From Favolaschia claudopus (taxonomy: Eukaryota > Basidiomycota > Agaricomycetes > Agaricales > Mycenaceae), in assembly GCA_037176885.1 (NCBI GenBank), contig JAWWNJ010000013.1, positions 1,178,001 to 1,242,000 on the forward strand: 64,000 bases of DNA, written 5' to 3'. Positions 1 through 11,876 of the stretch are shown here, piece after piece. The notes beneath the pieces were generated by a model. The model did not search any database and was not told the DNA's origin. It was given only the letters and a program-made list of their open reading frames with translations. The stretch's first letter is position 1, and each line of letters opens with the position of its first letter. Both the position numbers and the translations under genes were made by a program.

Positions 1-613
1 CCTCGTGCTTCCCACCACGACTAAGTCTATTGTCTTCGTTGCTCTTATACACCCTTCGTCTCGCAATATTCGATGGTCAATGCCCAATTAATTCTCGTTG
101 AGAGGAGACTCGAAATGAATTAGCACTCGCAACATTGCTCTCTTTCGCCTGCGCGCTACACAATGAAAATACGGTTACGGCGAAATAGATGGCAAGCTCC
201 AGGTGCGGCTGGGCGTGCCAGGAGGACATCTGGGGTGCGAATCCGGGCAGTGTCGGCAGGCAACGAACACCCTTACACTTAGCCTTAGCGAGACAGAGCA
301 AGAAAGCGGTATTATGAAACGGAGCCGAGATCATCTTGTCGTTTCTGCTCATCAAGGGCAGTAAAGCCAATGGCCTATGAGACAGGCTCAGAGACTATGT
401 GATGTAGTTGTTACTTTACTTCTAATGCTATGCTACTATATCACAAGTTGTTTTGAGCAGGTACCTATACATTTAGAACCCTGGGCGGCAGGCAACATCG
501 GGTATTGCTAGATTTTTTTATATGAGTGAGGTGTTTGTACAATGCAGTTTGACATTCCAGAGGGTGAAATGATGACCCCTTCTGCGACCATCCATCCTAT
601 ATCACAACTCACC
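1..613. other. Left edge, no recognised gene
   Basis: No conserved protein is seen in this stretch. A 97-codon open frame on the minus strand (77-370) has no recognisable domain, and its composition does not separate it from chance. The segment next to the downstream gene is pyrimidine-rich and probably holds the 3' end of the minus-strand dehydratase gene. Confidence 0.4.
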
Positions 614-2722
614 TCACATAACCCACTCTCGCCACCTCTCCACCTCCGCCACCCTCCTCCTCACCACCTCCTTCACCTCGTCCCCCCACAACCCCGGTCC
701 CCCTTCTCCTCCTTCTGCCTCTTTCGCTGAATTCAGGACACTCGCATTCGCCCCCTCATGCCTCTCCGCCTCCCCCGCATCCATCACCACCACATTATCC
801 ACTCCCACCGGCTTCCTGGGGTCCCACCTCACCAGCGTCGGCTTCGTTGCGATCGCATGCGGCGGCATGACACTCCTTCCGCGGTGGATGTCGTCGAAGA
901 TGAGCGCGACGTCGTCTTCGTCGAGGGGGAGGCGGCTGTGAGGTAGATAAGTCGAGTAAAGCAGAAGAAAAGGTAGGTAGAGAGTAAAAGACCTGCCTAA
1001 CAAGCGTCCCGGCACGCTTCGCTTCCCTTGCCTGTAAATCGCGGAGCATGCGCTCGTACAGTTTTCTTCTGTTCTTAATAGGCAAAGGGTTCGCGATGGG
1101 TTTGTCCGCGAGTGCGCAGAGGATGTATGTTGCGATGTGGAGGCCGAAGATCGCAGGGAGGGGGCCTGTACATGTTGTGTTAGCGAAGAGAGAGAGAGAA
1201 AAGGAAATCGACACGCACCGAGTACAGGGAGGATGCGCACCCGAAAATCATCAAACACGCCTAACTCCTTCACGGGGCCCTTGGCAAACTCCTCCTCGCT
1301 CAGAGGCAGAAGCTTGACGTCGCTCGGCACCTCTGTGGAATAAACCACGGGGATGCCTGAGTTGACGCCCTGCCGACGGAGACGCTGGCGGACAGAGCGC
1401 GCCAGGGGGTCGTATACAGTGTACGAGATGTCGGAGATTTGGATGCGCGTGGGGTCGGATTTTGCGCCGGCGCCCATGGAGGAGAAAACATTGAGGTTGT
1501 TGTCGTGGCAGTATTTCAACAGGTCGACTTTGGTTTGGATGTTGTCTATCGCGTCTGTCGGCATTATAATAAGCCATCTATGCACAAACAGTTTGAATAA
1601 AACGCACACCTACAACCCAATCTGCGCCATCCAACAACTTGCCGCCTTCCTCCTTTCGCCAGATGTCAACTTTGGCATCGACCTCGACGAAACGAGAGAA
1701 TTGTTTGAGGAAGCGTTCGATGGATTTTACTTTCGGAGTGCCAACATCAGCAAGGGAGGCAGTGGCGTGGCGGTTAAGGGAGGAGAGGGTGACATAGTCA
1801 AAGTCGATTAGACGAATTTTGGAGATACCTCTGGACAAGGGAGGGGAAGGGTAAGTGAGAGGAGAAGGAGGAATGCTGATGAGGTTCAAAGGAGATCAGG
1901 CAGATTCTGCACAAGCGTGTAATGCCAATGTTTCCTGGAGTACATATTGGCACTATACCAGGCCAATAAAACTTTCAACTGCTCTGCTCTCCTCGGTATT
2001 AAGCTTTGAATGGACTTGACCACCCATTTTGAACTGCATTCCCAAAACAACTCGATTCTTTGGAAGCGCATCACACAGTGCACCTTGCTCAACTCAATCA
2101 ACCAATTAGCCAAAGCTACCAAAGGCAGTTGAGTAGAGTGCAGAGTCATTGCCCGTTGAGGAGCAGCAAAACAGACTCAGTAGGAGATGGCGACGAAGGT
2201 TTCCGTACGGTGATTCATATCGAAGTCACTGGAGACCGAGAGCAAGAAATGCGGGGATGCGTCCCATACATTCAACGGAGGGGCATGGAATTGCAAGAAA
2301 ATACGCAAACGAGCTCGGAGAACGACAACTCACGATCTTACAAGCATAACAGCGGCCCAGCTGCCAACTCCCCCACATCCAACGACAACTACAGTCCCGT
2401 TGCGAATCTTGTCCATTGCTTCATCGCCAAAGAAAGCATAGTTCCGTGCCAATTGCTCGCGTATTAGGTCTTCGTCGTAAGGGAGCCCTGGGTTCGGTGT
2501 TGGTGCGCCCGTTTGAGATTTGGTCTCGTCAAAGAGCAAGTTGTCGTTAAATGGGGCTTGTGAGGACTTGGACAAGGAGCGTAGGACGTCCTGGTTGAGG
2601 TCGCGTCGGCGGGATCGTTTTGAGAGGGAGTTGTAGACGGAGATGAACGCGGCTGTAGCTGCCGCTGCTGCAATCGCTGTTGCTACAAGATGAGTGCGGT
2701 GGGAGTGCAGGACGCCATCCAT
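614..2722 (-). CDS. TCD: tRNA threonylcarbamoyladenosine dehydratase (TCD family)
   Basis: This E1-like enzyme (ThiF/MoeB/HesA fold) cyclises N6-threonylcarbamoyladenosine at tRNA position 37 using ATP; yeast homologues sit at the mitochondrial outer membrane. Five exons can be joined without a frameshift: 2722-2334, 1830-1610, 1554-1219, 1165-997 and 935-614, giving 478 residues. Visible features are a hydrophobic N-terminal segment, the nucleotide-binding loop VVVGCGGVGSWAAV, then IRLIDFDYVTLSSLNRHA, WVVDAIDNIQTKVDLL and the C-terminal RLPLDEDDVALIFDDI. The internal ATG at 2722 was chosen over one 20 codons upstream because the hydrophobic anchor then lies near the N-terminus. Intron 1 is 503 bases, about ten times the local norm. 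Intron 4 starts with GC rather than GT. Family assignment is secure; the exact start is less so. Confidence 0.88.
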
Positions 2723-2883
2723 AGAGTAAGAGCAAGTTAAGGGCGAGAGCCAGGTGTTGAGCGTGTCGTCATCGGAGATCAATCAACTCATTCCAAGTTA
2801 GTCGACATACAAAAGGTTCCAGTACAGAACACAGTCGTAACAGTGTACATATTACTATATGGCTTTTAAACAGACGCAGATAG

Positions 2884-4943
2884 CTAACCCATGCTCAACA
2901 TCCGCCTATGGTTGGGTTTCAATCCGTTTTTGATACTCTTCCTTGCTCTGAGTTCTGGCACACTTCGGGCGACAGGAACTCGTTCGGGGCTACCGTCACT
3001 CTGAAGGAATTTGAGGGGTGGACCGTGGTCGTTGAACACATCGTGGTCCTCCTTCGCGATCGAGCCGCCGAGCGCTAGGTTGGCTTCGACTTGCCGTTTG
3101 CGTTTATTCAAATTCCATGCCCCGTACCCGGCAGGGTCGTCCTTCGACGACCAGGTCTCTGAGTCATCTAGTAAATCGATGGCGGTCTGGAGGACATGGG
3201 AGACCTCCTTGTAATTGAGCTGCTTGTCACGGAACAACTTTCGCCAGACAGTCGCACACGTCTTGAGCGGCTCGAAGTACGGCGCAAAACAATTGAGAAC
3301 TTCCTCCCAAGCGTCATCAGCCAAGATTGAGTAGCCCTTGCAGCCTCCGATACTCTTGTAAGAAGTTCCGCCAACCCAGTCTTTTAACCAGGAGTCGTAG
3401 ATCTTGAAGTTTTGTCGCACCACTCCGTTGGGACCGGCATAGTGAACACATATCCAGATCAGAACGTAGAGGAAGGACTCCAGATCATGGCGCGGTAGGT
3501 GTTGGGGCAGTGTTTTACCTTTGCGCAAGACGTCGATTAACAGACATTTGGTGTACGCACAATACGATGCGCAGGAGCAGTTTTGTGCTCGCCGGTTGAG
3601 CCGAGGACTAATGCACGGTTCACGTCGATTAACAAGCCCCGTCGCAGATTAGGAGTGGCGGTGTGCACCGAAGATGCACCAACTGCATCGGGTGATAGTG
3701 GGCTAGCCGAACGAGGGGGTGGCATCTGGGCTGACGGAATCAGCAGAATGTTGTTTGCGCTGATGTCTCGGTGTAAGATTTTAGCCTTGTCGTAGAGAAT
3801 CTGGTGCGCTTAGATTAACATATGAATAAGTCTTCGAGTGTGAGATGGGATAGCATATACGAGCTCACCCTCGATTGCGTCCCTCGACGCCGATAGAAGT
3901 TCTTTCCGCGTCGAAAAAGTATGTAGCGCGTGACCAAAGGGAGCGAGAACGAGTCTGCAATGTAGTCGCTTCTCAATGTGGGCACACTCTTCCTCGTAGA
4001 TATCTGAAGGCAAAGAGGAACGCAGGGCGTCTGTCCCTTTGATGCCACCGACATCGACGATTTCGGATGCTTCAACTTGGGGAATCCCCACCACACCGTA
4101 GGACATGGCTATATCAAGAATCTGCGCCTCGGTATTTGGTCGCGCATCGTCGTCCCAGGTGTCCTTGATAACGAATTCTTTGCCCCCGTGACATACGCGC
4201 CAACAAACCGTGCCTCGACCGCGAATCCCTTCGCAGATGAAGAGGGCGTTACTACCAACAATATCGTATTTGCGGCCCTTCACCTCGATGTGGCGTACGC
4301 CCGGTGCCGTTTCGACAATTGTGGGGTCGTATCCCCGGACTGCGGGGTCTGCGAATGCCGTCCAGACCCTGACGAAAGCTTCAGGGTCGTTGTGAATGTG
4401 AAACGGAGCCGTGTTGATAAGCCCCGCGCGGTCGAAAATGTAGAGCTGAATTTGTTGCGCGAACAAAGCGACGGATATGACGAACCGGCTATTGTCCTGG
4501 CGGGAGAAGATGTGATACGCGCCGTTGAGCAACTGCTTTAGGGCCGTGTCCTCGCAGTCGCTAGAGTCGCTCGATTCGAGCACACCGTGATTGGAGGTGT
4601 TCGGCCAGTCAAGATTTGCTTCGGAACCGAGAAAAAACTCCGGCTTCCGGACGTTGGGGGCATTCTCGACGCCGTGATCCACGAATTTGGCCGTCCCCCG
4701 CCTTCCCTTAGGTTGCGGCCTGCCAGCAGCAGCACAGATGTTTTCAATGACGAACGCAAAATGATTGAAGAAGTCGGCCACGTCGTTCTCCACATCGAGT
4801 TTTGCAAGGTCGGGGCAGAACTTCCCTTTGCGATCAATATAGAGCGTAGATGATCCATTGGATAGTTTCGCTAGTATGTCGGCGGCTGGAAGTGGCAAGC
4901 ACGCGTCGGGGAACAGAGTAGATAGGAGATCCGGCACGTCCAT
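2884..4943 (-). pseudogene. FunK1-type fungal kinase, broken copy (twin of 29096-31409)
   Basis: This is the inverted twin of the intact kinase at 29096-31409. Exon 1 (4943-3869) and exon 2 (3808-3561) are open, and exon 2 has the same 248-base length as in the twin, including the catalytic loop LHRDISANNI. The donor of intron 2 is present. Compared with the twin, about 55 bases are missing after position 3541, removing the 3' splice site and the codons for the GTLPFMAV block. Read-through stops at 3537-3539. The rest of the C-lobe (HDLESFLYVLIWIC and the tail, 3528-2884) stays open but is not connected in frame. A second small loss removes the region of the twin's upstream start codons, leaving an ATG at 4943. 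Both breaks are inferred by comparing the two copies in this window. Confidence 0.85.
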
Positions 4944-5259
4944 GACGGTCGAGCCCTAGCAAAGGTCCATATCTGCCTTGGGAAGGGTAGCATGATGAGT
5001 GCTAGTAAGCTTGTTGCGGGGCGATGTATAGATGCAGGGCGTTTAGATGGAGGTGGATTTAGCGATCGGGTTGGGGTTGAGGCCCGGATGCACGACCTTG
5101 TTAGGGATTCAGGTGGGGGAAGGTGGGCGAGATAAAACACAGTTACTAACGATACTCTGTGTTAGTGAAGCCGGGTGGCAAAATCAACTGGTGGAAGAGT
5201 CAAGGCTAGGATTTTGGTTGAGGTTTTTGGAGATAAACGCGTCTAGTCACAAGTGACAA

Positions 5260-5508
5260 ATGTCGCGCAGAACAAAGCACCCACTCGACCGCTTCGAAGC
5301 GTTGCACCATGAGGCACAATACGCTTTCAACCAGGTGCCAGACGAAGTAAACAACGGGCCGCAGCCCTCCTTGGGAGAAACACTCACACAATTTGCTGAT
5401 CTCGATGCAAGTGTGTACTTTCCTGAGATTGGAGGTGGAGTGCGAAGCGCTTGCATCAAGCAGGAGTTATCCCAGGGAGACTCAACCTACAAAATGGATG
5501 GGTGCTGA
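5260..5508 (+). CDS. Small divergent open frame of unknown function
   Basis: An open frame of 82 codons begins 317 bases from the kinase start at 4943 and runs the other way, so the two would share a promoter region. It begins MSRRTKHPLDRFEALHHEAQ and ends KMDGC. There is no recognised domain, signal peptide or membrane segment. Donor-like sites near 5440 and 5504 and an acceptor near 5580 suggest a second exon, but I could not settle the frame. In the twin region the same start codon exists (around 28960, minus strand), but an indel about 12 codons in destroys the frame. Preservation in one copy only is weak evidence for a gene. Confidence 0.25.
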   Translation: MSRRTKHPLDRFEALHHEAQYAFNQVPDEVNNGPQPSLGETLTQFADLDASVYFPEIGGGVRSACIKQELSQGDSTYKMDGC

Positions 5509-5931
5509 GTTGAGGACCTGAAGGACCTCACTGACAGGGATAGACAGGGATGCTCAGGGACACCTTGTTGTACTTACAGAAATTGATCCAGATAGTCCAG
5601 GAAACTCCGAAATTCGAGGGCAATGCCAACACAAGAGTATAAGCTTCCCATTGCTCGCGACATCAGGTTCACTCACCGAATTTGTGAACGAGTGTCTGAG
5701 GGGGTTGAGGAAGAATTCTAGAACCTAAAAACGGAAATTTGATGAGAACAAACATCACTGATCATGATCTGCACTCTCTTCCCTCCCTCAACTTGTTCTC
5801 TCAGCAGGTTCACTGAATACAACTCGGATTATGAGAAACGATGTATTCGATTTCGAAGTACAGTATGGTATCAAAGATTGTCCCGTGCATATTACATGTT
5901 TGAAGGTATCGTGATTATCGTATCCAATTCG

Positions 5932-6788
5932 TTACTTGCTTGGTCCACTGTCCACATTCTCGACAAAGCGCCCCGTGTTACCGGTGGCAGCAGCAACAGG
6001 TGCCTTTGCCTTGCCTTTACCGCTCTCACCACGCGACAACCACTTGCTGAACGTGGACCGCCTGGGTGCCTTTTCGCCAGGCACCACCTCCCCAGGCTCC
6101 TTGCCTGCGCCCGGCTGCACCTGCGCCATGTCAGACGGTGGTGGGGCATCCTTCTTGCTTAGCGTCCCGTCCTTGGCTGCCTGCACTTTCAGGAATTCTT
6201 CACCACGAATCCGCAAGAATTCCTCAAGAAGCGCAGCGTTGCGAGAGTTGGCTTTGAACGCAGCCAGAGCCACGTCGCCAGCGAAAGGGATTAAGCCCAT
6301 CAAAGCGCTCGCGGCATTGTTTGCGAGCAACTTGTTCACGAGCCATTGAGGGAGCTCAGCTTTCCGGGCTTTACGCACGACGAGGAAGTAATTGAGAGAG
6401 ATATCGGCGACGTCTCCAGCGCCCGGGATAATCCCAATGATAAACGTCCAGCCAAAACGGAAGCCACACAAACTAAACCTGTACAAGGCATGAGTAATAG
6501 TTATAAAGACTCCAGTTGTTCAGAACCCTTTGTCTAAGTAGTGCGCTCTCCGTTGAACGGACTTCAAAATTTTGGCATCGCGCTTGGAGAGACCAGGGGG
6601 TATTTCACGCTTCAAAACAGTGATTTCCAGTATAGCTTGGTAAAAAGATAAAGCTAACTCACGCGTTTTCTTTTCTTTCGCCCTCGAGCATCGGTGACTT
6701 CCTCGTACATGGGGTCTGCAGGACTGTACTGCTGTAAATGCTTTTCGAAGAGGGCCTTTCCGGCTTTATTGAGTAGTTGTGAGCTCAT
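5932..6788 (-). CDS. DUF4112 domain protein
   Basis: Three exons (6788-6663, 6609-6527, 6478-5932) join to 251 codons. The DUF4112 core can be read as RRAHYLDKGFSLCGFRFG followed by IIGIIPGAGDVADISLNYF and LMGLIPFAGDVALAAFKANS. The two Gly/Asp-containing hydrophobic segments are typical of this small membrane-associated family, whose molecular function is unknown. The C-terminal tail, rich in Lys, Ala and Pro, looks disordered. The exon 2-3 join restores the expected block across a 48-base intron with an unusual GTTCTG donor. The gene is divergent from IRE1, about 1.1 kb away. Confidence 0.82.
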
Positions 6789-7870
6789 GGTGGTTTGGGG
6801 GAGAGCGATGGACGATGGAGTCGCTATTTGAGGGATTTTGGGTTGGGGCAGAGCCGCGCTGCAGTGACATCATCATGACCGTAACACTGCCTCCTTGGAC
6901 TCAACGCCGACGTCCGCATTAGGAAGTTTTCGGTTTTGCTTCCGTTCACCCCCAAGTTCACCCACGAAGATCTACTCTACCTAGTAGTACCCACCGCAAG
7001 TACTCGTGACCAGGACCAAAAACGACAATTCTTTGCGGTGTGAGTCGCGTGACATGGCCTGTATTGCGCTCACAGTGAGTCACACGATGGGCGATATATT
7101 GAAGAGCCAAAAATTGTGGCCTTTGCTGTCTACCCGTTCTAAGTCGCCTCCATTGTCACTGAGGCCCCAAGCTCTCTCGAGCTCGGCGATTGAGATCTAC
7201 CGGCCAACCCAAGTCTCAAGGGCTCGAAGCCTCGAAATTCCAACTGACGAAAATCCCCCAACAGCCCACAGTCAAGCTTTTAACCACGCAAGGATTCCTG
7301 CGAGTGGCGACACGCCGTGGCGCGATTTTATACTATGTTGGGCGGTTGCTGGCACCGATGAGCTAACGGGGGCTAGCTTTGTCTGGAAGGTTCTGAAAGA
7401 TTTGACATGTTGCTGTGGAACTTTTGGGACGGAGAAATGATATAAATTCAAAGCAAATTCAAAGAGGTTTTATGTGAAGGGGGTATGGATTTCGGGCTTC
7501 GAAGCTGCTGTTCCACGTCGAGTCGAGATCATCGCCTGCGTTTCCAGAATCCAATGAGTAGTCATTTACTGACTGTACACTGAGTGTACACTGGCAGTGT
7601 ACAGCGCGCCGCGCGCCGTAGCCTGTTGCCGATTGGCGACTCGGCCTAAAAGCGGAAGCCGAAGCCCGATGAACGAAATAGAGCCAAAGCTGCCAAATTA
7701 GGAATTTATCCTGTGCTCTAGCCTCTAGCCTCTGCTACCACCACCTTCGTACGCAGTCGCCGCCACTGCTCCCTCTCTATACTCAACCAACGCGGGGCTC
7801 AGTAGATAGAATCTTCGTCGACTGTTGTGCTGTCTGGAATCTTTGGGCATGAACGAATGACCTACAAAAA
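6789..7870. other. Divergent intergenic region between DUF4112 gene and IRE1
   Basis: No supported gene. A 144-codon open frame at 7006-7440 has no recognisable domain and was not called. A cluster of three TGTACA units lies at about 7574-7603, in the upstream region of IRE1, followed by a GC-rich alternating GCGCGCC tract. The stretch probably contains both promoters. Confidence 0.35.
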
Positions 7871-10800
7871 ATGGCACACCTTCTGTATCTGACTGCCATT
7901 CTACTTGCACTATTTCTTGCCTGCTGCGCGGAAATAGTTGACCTCAGCACCAGAACTAGTGATGTCCAATCTCTCTCTGGTCCAGTCAACCGGGAGAGCT
8001 CTGCAAAGTCGGATCCGCTTGGGGATTCGGAGTTGTTGGACATCGTCCTTGTAGCTTCGGTCGATGGCAAATTCCATGCCTTAAATCGAACAACGGGTCG
8101 AACCCTTTGGTCTATGTCGTCGTTCTCATCCTCCAGCCAAGCCTTGTCTCCGCCGTCCGCCCTCGCGCCGCTTGTTCGCACCCGTCACATAGACCAGGAT
8201 CCAGATTTGACAGACGACAATGCGTATCAAGAGACCTACATAGTGGAGCCTCAGTCGGGTGACATATATGTAATGGCGACCCCTTCCAGTCCTCTTCAGC
8301 GCTTTCCCTTCTCCATGTCGGAATTGGTCGATATGTCGCCCTTCCATTTCGCCGACGAAGACGGTCAGCGGGTATTCGTGGGAAGGAAGGAAACCTCGCT
8401 GTTAGTGTTGGAACTCGAAACGGGCAACATCAAGGCAACGATAGACTCGGCTTGTCCTTGGGACCCATTCGAAGATTTGCGTGAGGGTGATGATGAAGTG
8501 GATTTAGATGAGCTGGAGGGGAGCAAGCCTCCAATCTCTAAGCCTACGGAGGTTTACATTGGCCGCACTGGTGAGTCTTGGGCTCCCTGTTTTTCTCTGT
8601 GACGCTAGATATGGCCCAGACTATCACATCACAATTCACACGCGGCCGACCAGCAAGCACCGAATTCCCGCTCAAAATCTTTCTTTCTCCACATACGGCC
8701 CAAACAATCAGGACAGCGTCCTCCAGGCCTCGTATCGAAACACCAAAGATGATGCGTACATTCAGAGTCTGCCGAATGGAGAGATTATCTCGTTCAAAGC
8801 TAGAGGGGAGGGTGCTGACCCCGAAGACCGTTCGCTTCTCTGGGGCCTCCAGTTCAGTAACCCCATGTCCGTATTTCTTTCTCTCCTCCGTGCAGTTTTT
8901 CACATACTTCTAGCGTGGCGATATTCGATGTCCTGAGGTTATCCGATCAACATCCTCCGAGTACTTTTGTGCTCCTCCAGCCCCGTCCACAGCTGTCGGC
9001 TATAATTCCAAAACTCACCCCTATGACTTCGACAGACCAGCTTCCCCACCTAGATTCAGCTTATATTGGTTTGGTGGAAGAGTCAGGAAGTCTATTCGCT
9101 ATGAGCCCGGATAACTTTCCCCTCGTTGCTTTCAGTGGCGGAGGACGCAGGAAGCCGAAGCTCATCGAAGCGCCGAAGGAAAATGATCCTGTGGACCTAC
9201 CGAAGGAACTCGACGCTATCACCATCGCCCGTAAACAGCGGGAACTTGCTATGAAGGAGCGCAATTACGGTGCTGAAGACGACCGCTGTATGGATCGATC
9301 GATACTTTATACTGACAGGCGATGTCTTGTTGGCATTCGACCGTTAGAAGGTGGCGATGGGGATGGTCCTGAGATGCGCATGAAGCGGCTCATCGATGGG
9401 GTTCCTGGTGTTCCTCCATGGGACCCCAACACACCATCGACCGGAGCTGTGGATGGCCTCGGTAACAAGTCTATTGAGCGTCTACCTCCCGTCAATTCCT
9501 CGCAGATCTCGAGCGGTGACCAGGCAGCTGAGGACCCTTTCATCTGGAAAGGCGTTGCTCTCGCTTTTGTCGTTGGTGCCCTGGGCCTCTGGTTTGGCAT
9601 GGGCAAAGTCCGACGCAGATCTAACCTATCACCGACGCCGCTGAATGTGTCGCCGGTCAGTGAAGTTATCGCCATTGTTGCGGATCCTATCCCCCCTTCT
9701 CCTCTCCCCGCATCAATCTCGTCCATTCCATCGACGCCTGAAATTCTTGCCACCAAAAAACTTCCACCACTGCCTACCGATATTGATGACGGGGACGACA
9801 GCGATCATGACGCCGACGAAAATGAAAACGGGGATGGCTCTGCAGTGCCAGGCACGAAACGGAAGGGTCGCAGAGGAAGGAGAGCCAAGAAGAAGAAGCC
9901 AGGTGTGGTTGATGCAGGCGAGACCCATGCTCGCGATTCCAGCGAAAAAGAAAATCAACAAGAAAAGCCCATCGAAAATGGTCTTGTGCCTGGCATCCCT
10001 TCGACGCCATCTGGCATATCATTCTCTCCCACTATTCCCCCCGTAGAAGCACCTCCAGCTGCGCCTTCATTAATTATTTCTGACCATGTTCTTGGTAAGG
10101 AATCTCGACAGTCCTTTAGTGAAATTGCACTCACTTCAATTCAGGTTACGGTTCACACGGGACCGTTGTATACCGTGGATCGCTCCAGGGCCGTGCAGTT
10201 GCTGTGAAACGTCTTTTACAAGACTTCGTCACTCTTGCTTCCCGGGAAGTCAGCATTCTCCAGGAAAGCGACGACCATCCGAACGTCATCCGTTATTACT
10301 ACCAAGAGGCACACTCCAATTTCCTCTATATCGCCCTTGAACTCTGTCCAGCGACGCTCGCCGACCTAATCGAGACGCCCGATCGCGATGCCTGGCGGGA
10401 TATTGCCGTCGCTTTAGACCCCAAGCGTGCTCTACGGCAGATCACGGGCGGGCTTCGGCATTTACACGGACTGAAACTTGTCCATCGTGACATCAAACCA
10501 CAGAACATTCTCGTGTCTGCTGGGACTGGTCGGGGTGGTGCCAAGTCATATCGGATGCTGATATCCGACTTTGGCTTGTGTAAGAAGCTGGACATTGACC
10601 AAACGAGTTTTCTGCCTACCAACCATGGACCCATGGCTGCTGGGACTGTCGGATGGCGTGCACCCGAGATCTTGCGGGGCGATGTCAAATTAGATGAGTT
10701 GGGTGTACCTAGTGATGAGTCCTCTGTTTCGTCGCAAGGTAGCGCTACTTCTAGCGCCTCGAACTCGACGGCGGGGAAGCCCACGAGGCTGACCAAATCC

Positions 10801-11550
10801 GTCGACATTTTCGCTCTGGGGTGCCTGTTTTACTACACACTCACGAGTGGGGGCCATCCGTTTGGAGATCGATTTGAGAGGGAAGCGAACATCATGAAAG
10901 ACACTAAAAATCTTCAGGGATTGGAACACTTCGGAGAAGAGGGTGAAGAGGCCGTGAACCTCATTTCTTCTATGCTTCACTCTGAGGCACAAGAGCGGTA
11001 TGTTTGCCGATATTGCATTCCACGACTTGACTTTGACCTCTCCAATTCAGCCCGGACACGACGACATGCCTCCTCCATCCCTTCTTCTGGGATCCAAACC
11101 GGCGGCTGACATTCCTGCAAGACGCCTCTGACCGATTTGAGATAATGTGTCGGGATCCAAAAGATCCATATCTCTTGGTCTTGGAGAAGGGTGCTCTTGG
11201 TATCGTTGGGAATGACTGGCTCTCGCGTCTCGATCCATTGTTCCTCGAGAATTTGGGCAAGTTCAGGAAATACGATGGACGATCCGTACAGGATCTCCTG
11301 CGTGCTCTAAGAAATAAGGTATGCCCGCAGCCTTCGGTGATTCTGGGTCTGACTAACGTGCCACTAGAAACATCATTACCAAGATTTGCCCGACAAAGTC
11401 AAGCGGAATCTTGGTCCCATGCCGGAGGGGTTCTTGGCTTATTTCACAAGACGATTTCCTCGACTATTCTTACATGTGCATTCGGTTGTTGGTGATACAT
11501 CGCTGCGCACGGAGTCGATGTTCAGATCATATTTCGAGCTCCATGATTGA
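7871..11550 (+). CDS. IRE1: IRE1 ER stress sensor, kinase/endoribonuclease
   Basis: IRE1 senses unfolded protein in the ER lumen, oligomerises, autophosphorylates and cuts HAC1-type mRNA with its C-terminal RNase. Six exons (7871-8570, 8620-8866, 8914-10094, 10145-10997, 11051-11318, 11368-11550) give 1143 residues. A signal peptide spans about residues 1-20. The luminal beta-propeller-like region includes VDGKFHALNRTTGRTLW and GRTDYHITIHTRP. A single membrane helix lies near 528-550, followed by a basic, acidic and Pro-rich linker. The kinase starts near 708 with YGSHGTVVYRG, then AVAVKRLL, HRDIKPQN (about 823), ISDFGL and GTVGWRAPEIL. The KEN RNase domain fills about 995-1143, including HPFFWDPNRRLTFLQDASDR and HHYQDLP. 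All key kinase motifs are present. I find no frameshift. Confidence 0.96.
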
Positions 11551-11876
11551 TTGATTTTCTTTTTTACTCTCTTGCTGTCTACAGATTCGTCGCATTACTT
11601 ATCTCTTCCTCATCTGTAACTACTCAAGCTGTATTCTACTTGTCGCGGATCCACCACTTACAATATCACTGTATGTATTTTGTATGCTATCCTCGGGCTT
11701 GCAGAGTGCTGCAGCGCAGTCGCGAGTTCATGCCACGGAAGGAATCAAGAAATTGAAGACGAGACCTCGGATGAACAGAACCGGGCGCCATGGAAATAGG
11801 ATCACTATGCCTGTTCTTTGCAGGGGAAACATCGTTCAAAATTATACTATACATTCGAATTTGTTTCAAGGGCGCT
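11551..11876. other. Convergent 3' region between IRE1 and MYND gene
   Basis: A short stretch between the stop codons of two convergent genes. Nothing beyond probable 3' untranslated sequence is seen. Confidence 0.4.

Larger units (their letters stand above)
2884..5720 (-). repeat. Inverted segmental duplication, arm 1
   Basis: This segment matches 28480-31409 in opposite orientation. The match covers the kinase and continues about 700 bases upstream of it, including short near-identical blocks: GACATTTGTCAC beside the start of the small divergent frame, CGTTCACAAATTCGGTGAGT near 5680, and GTCTCCCTGGG near 5485. Similarity is patchy, with several indels, so the duplication is not recent. The arms are about 23 kb apart and arranged head to head. 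Confidence 0.8.

Noticed and set aside
7006..7440. 144-codon open frame between the DUF4112 gene and IRE1
   Set aside because: No domain, no splice partners, ordinary composition for a random frame; left uncalled.
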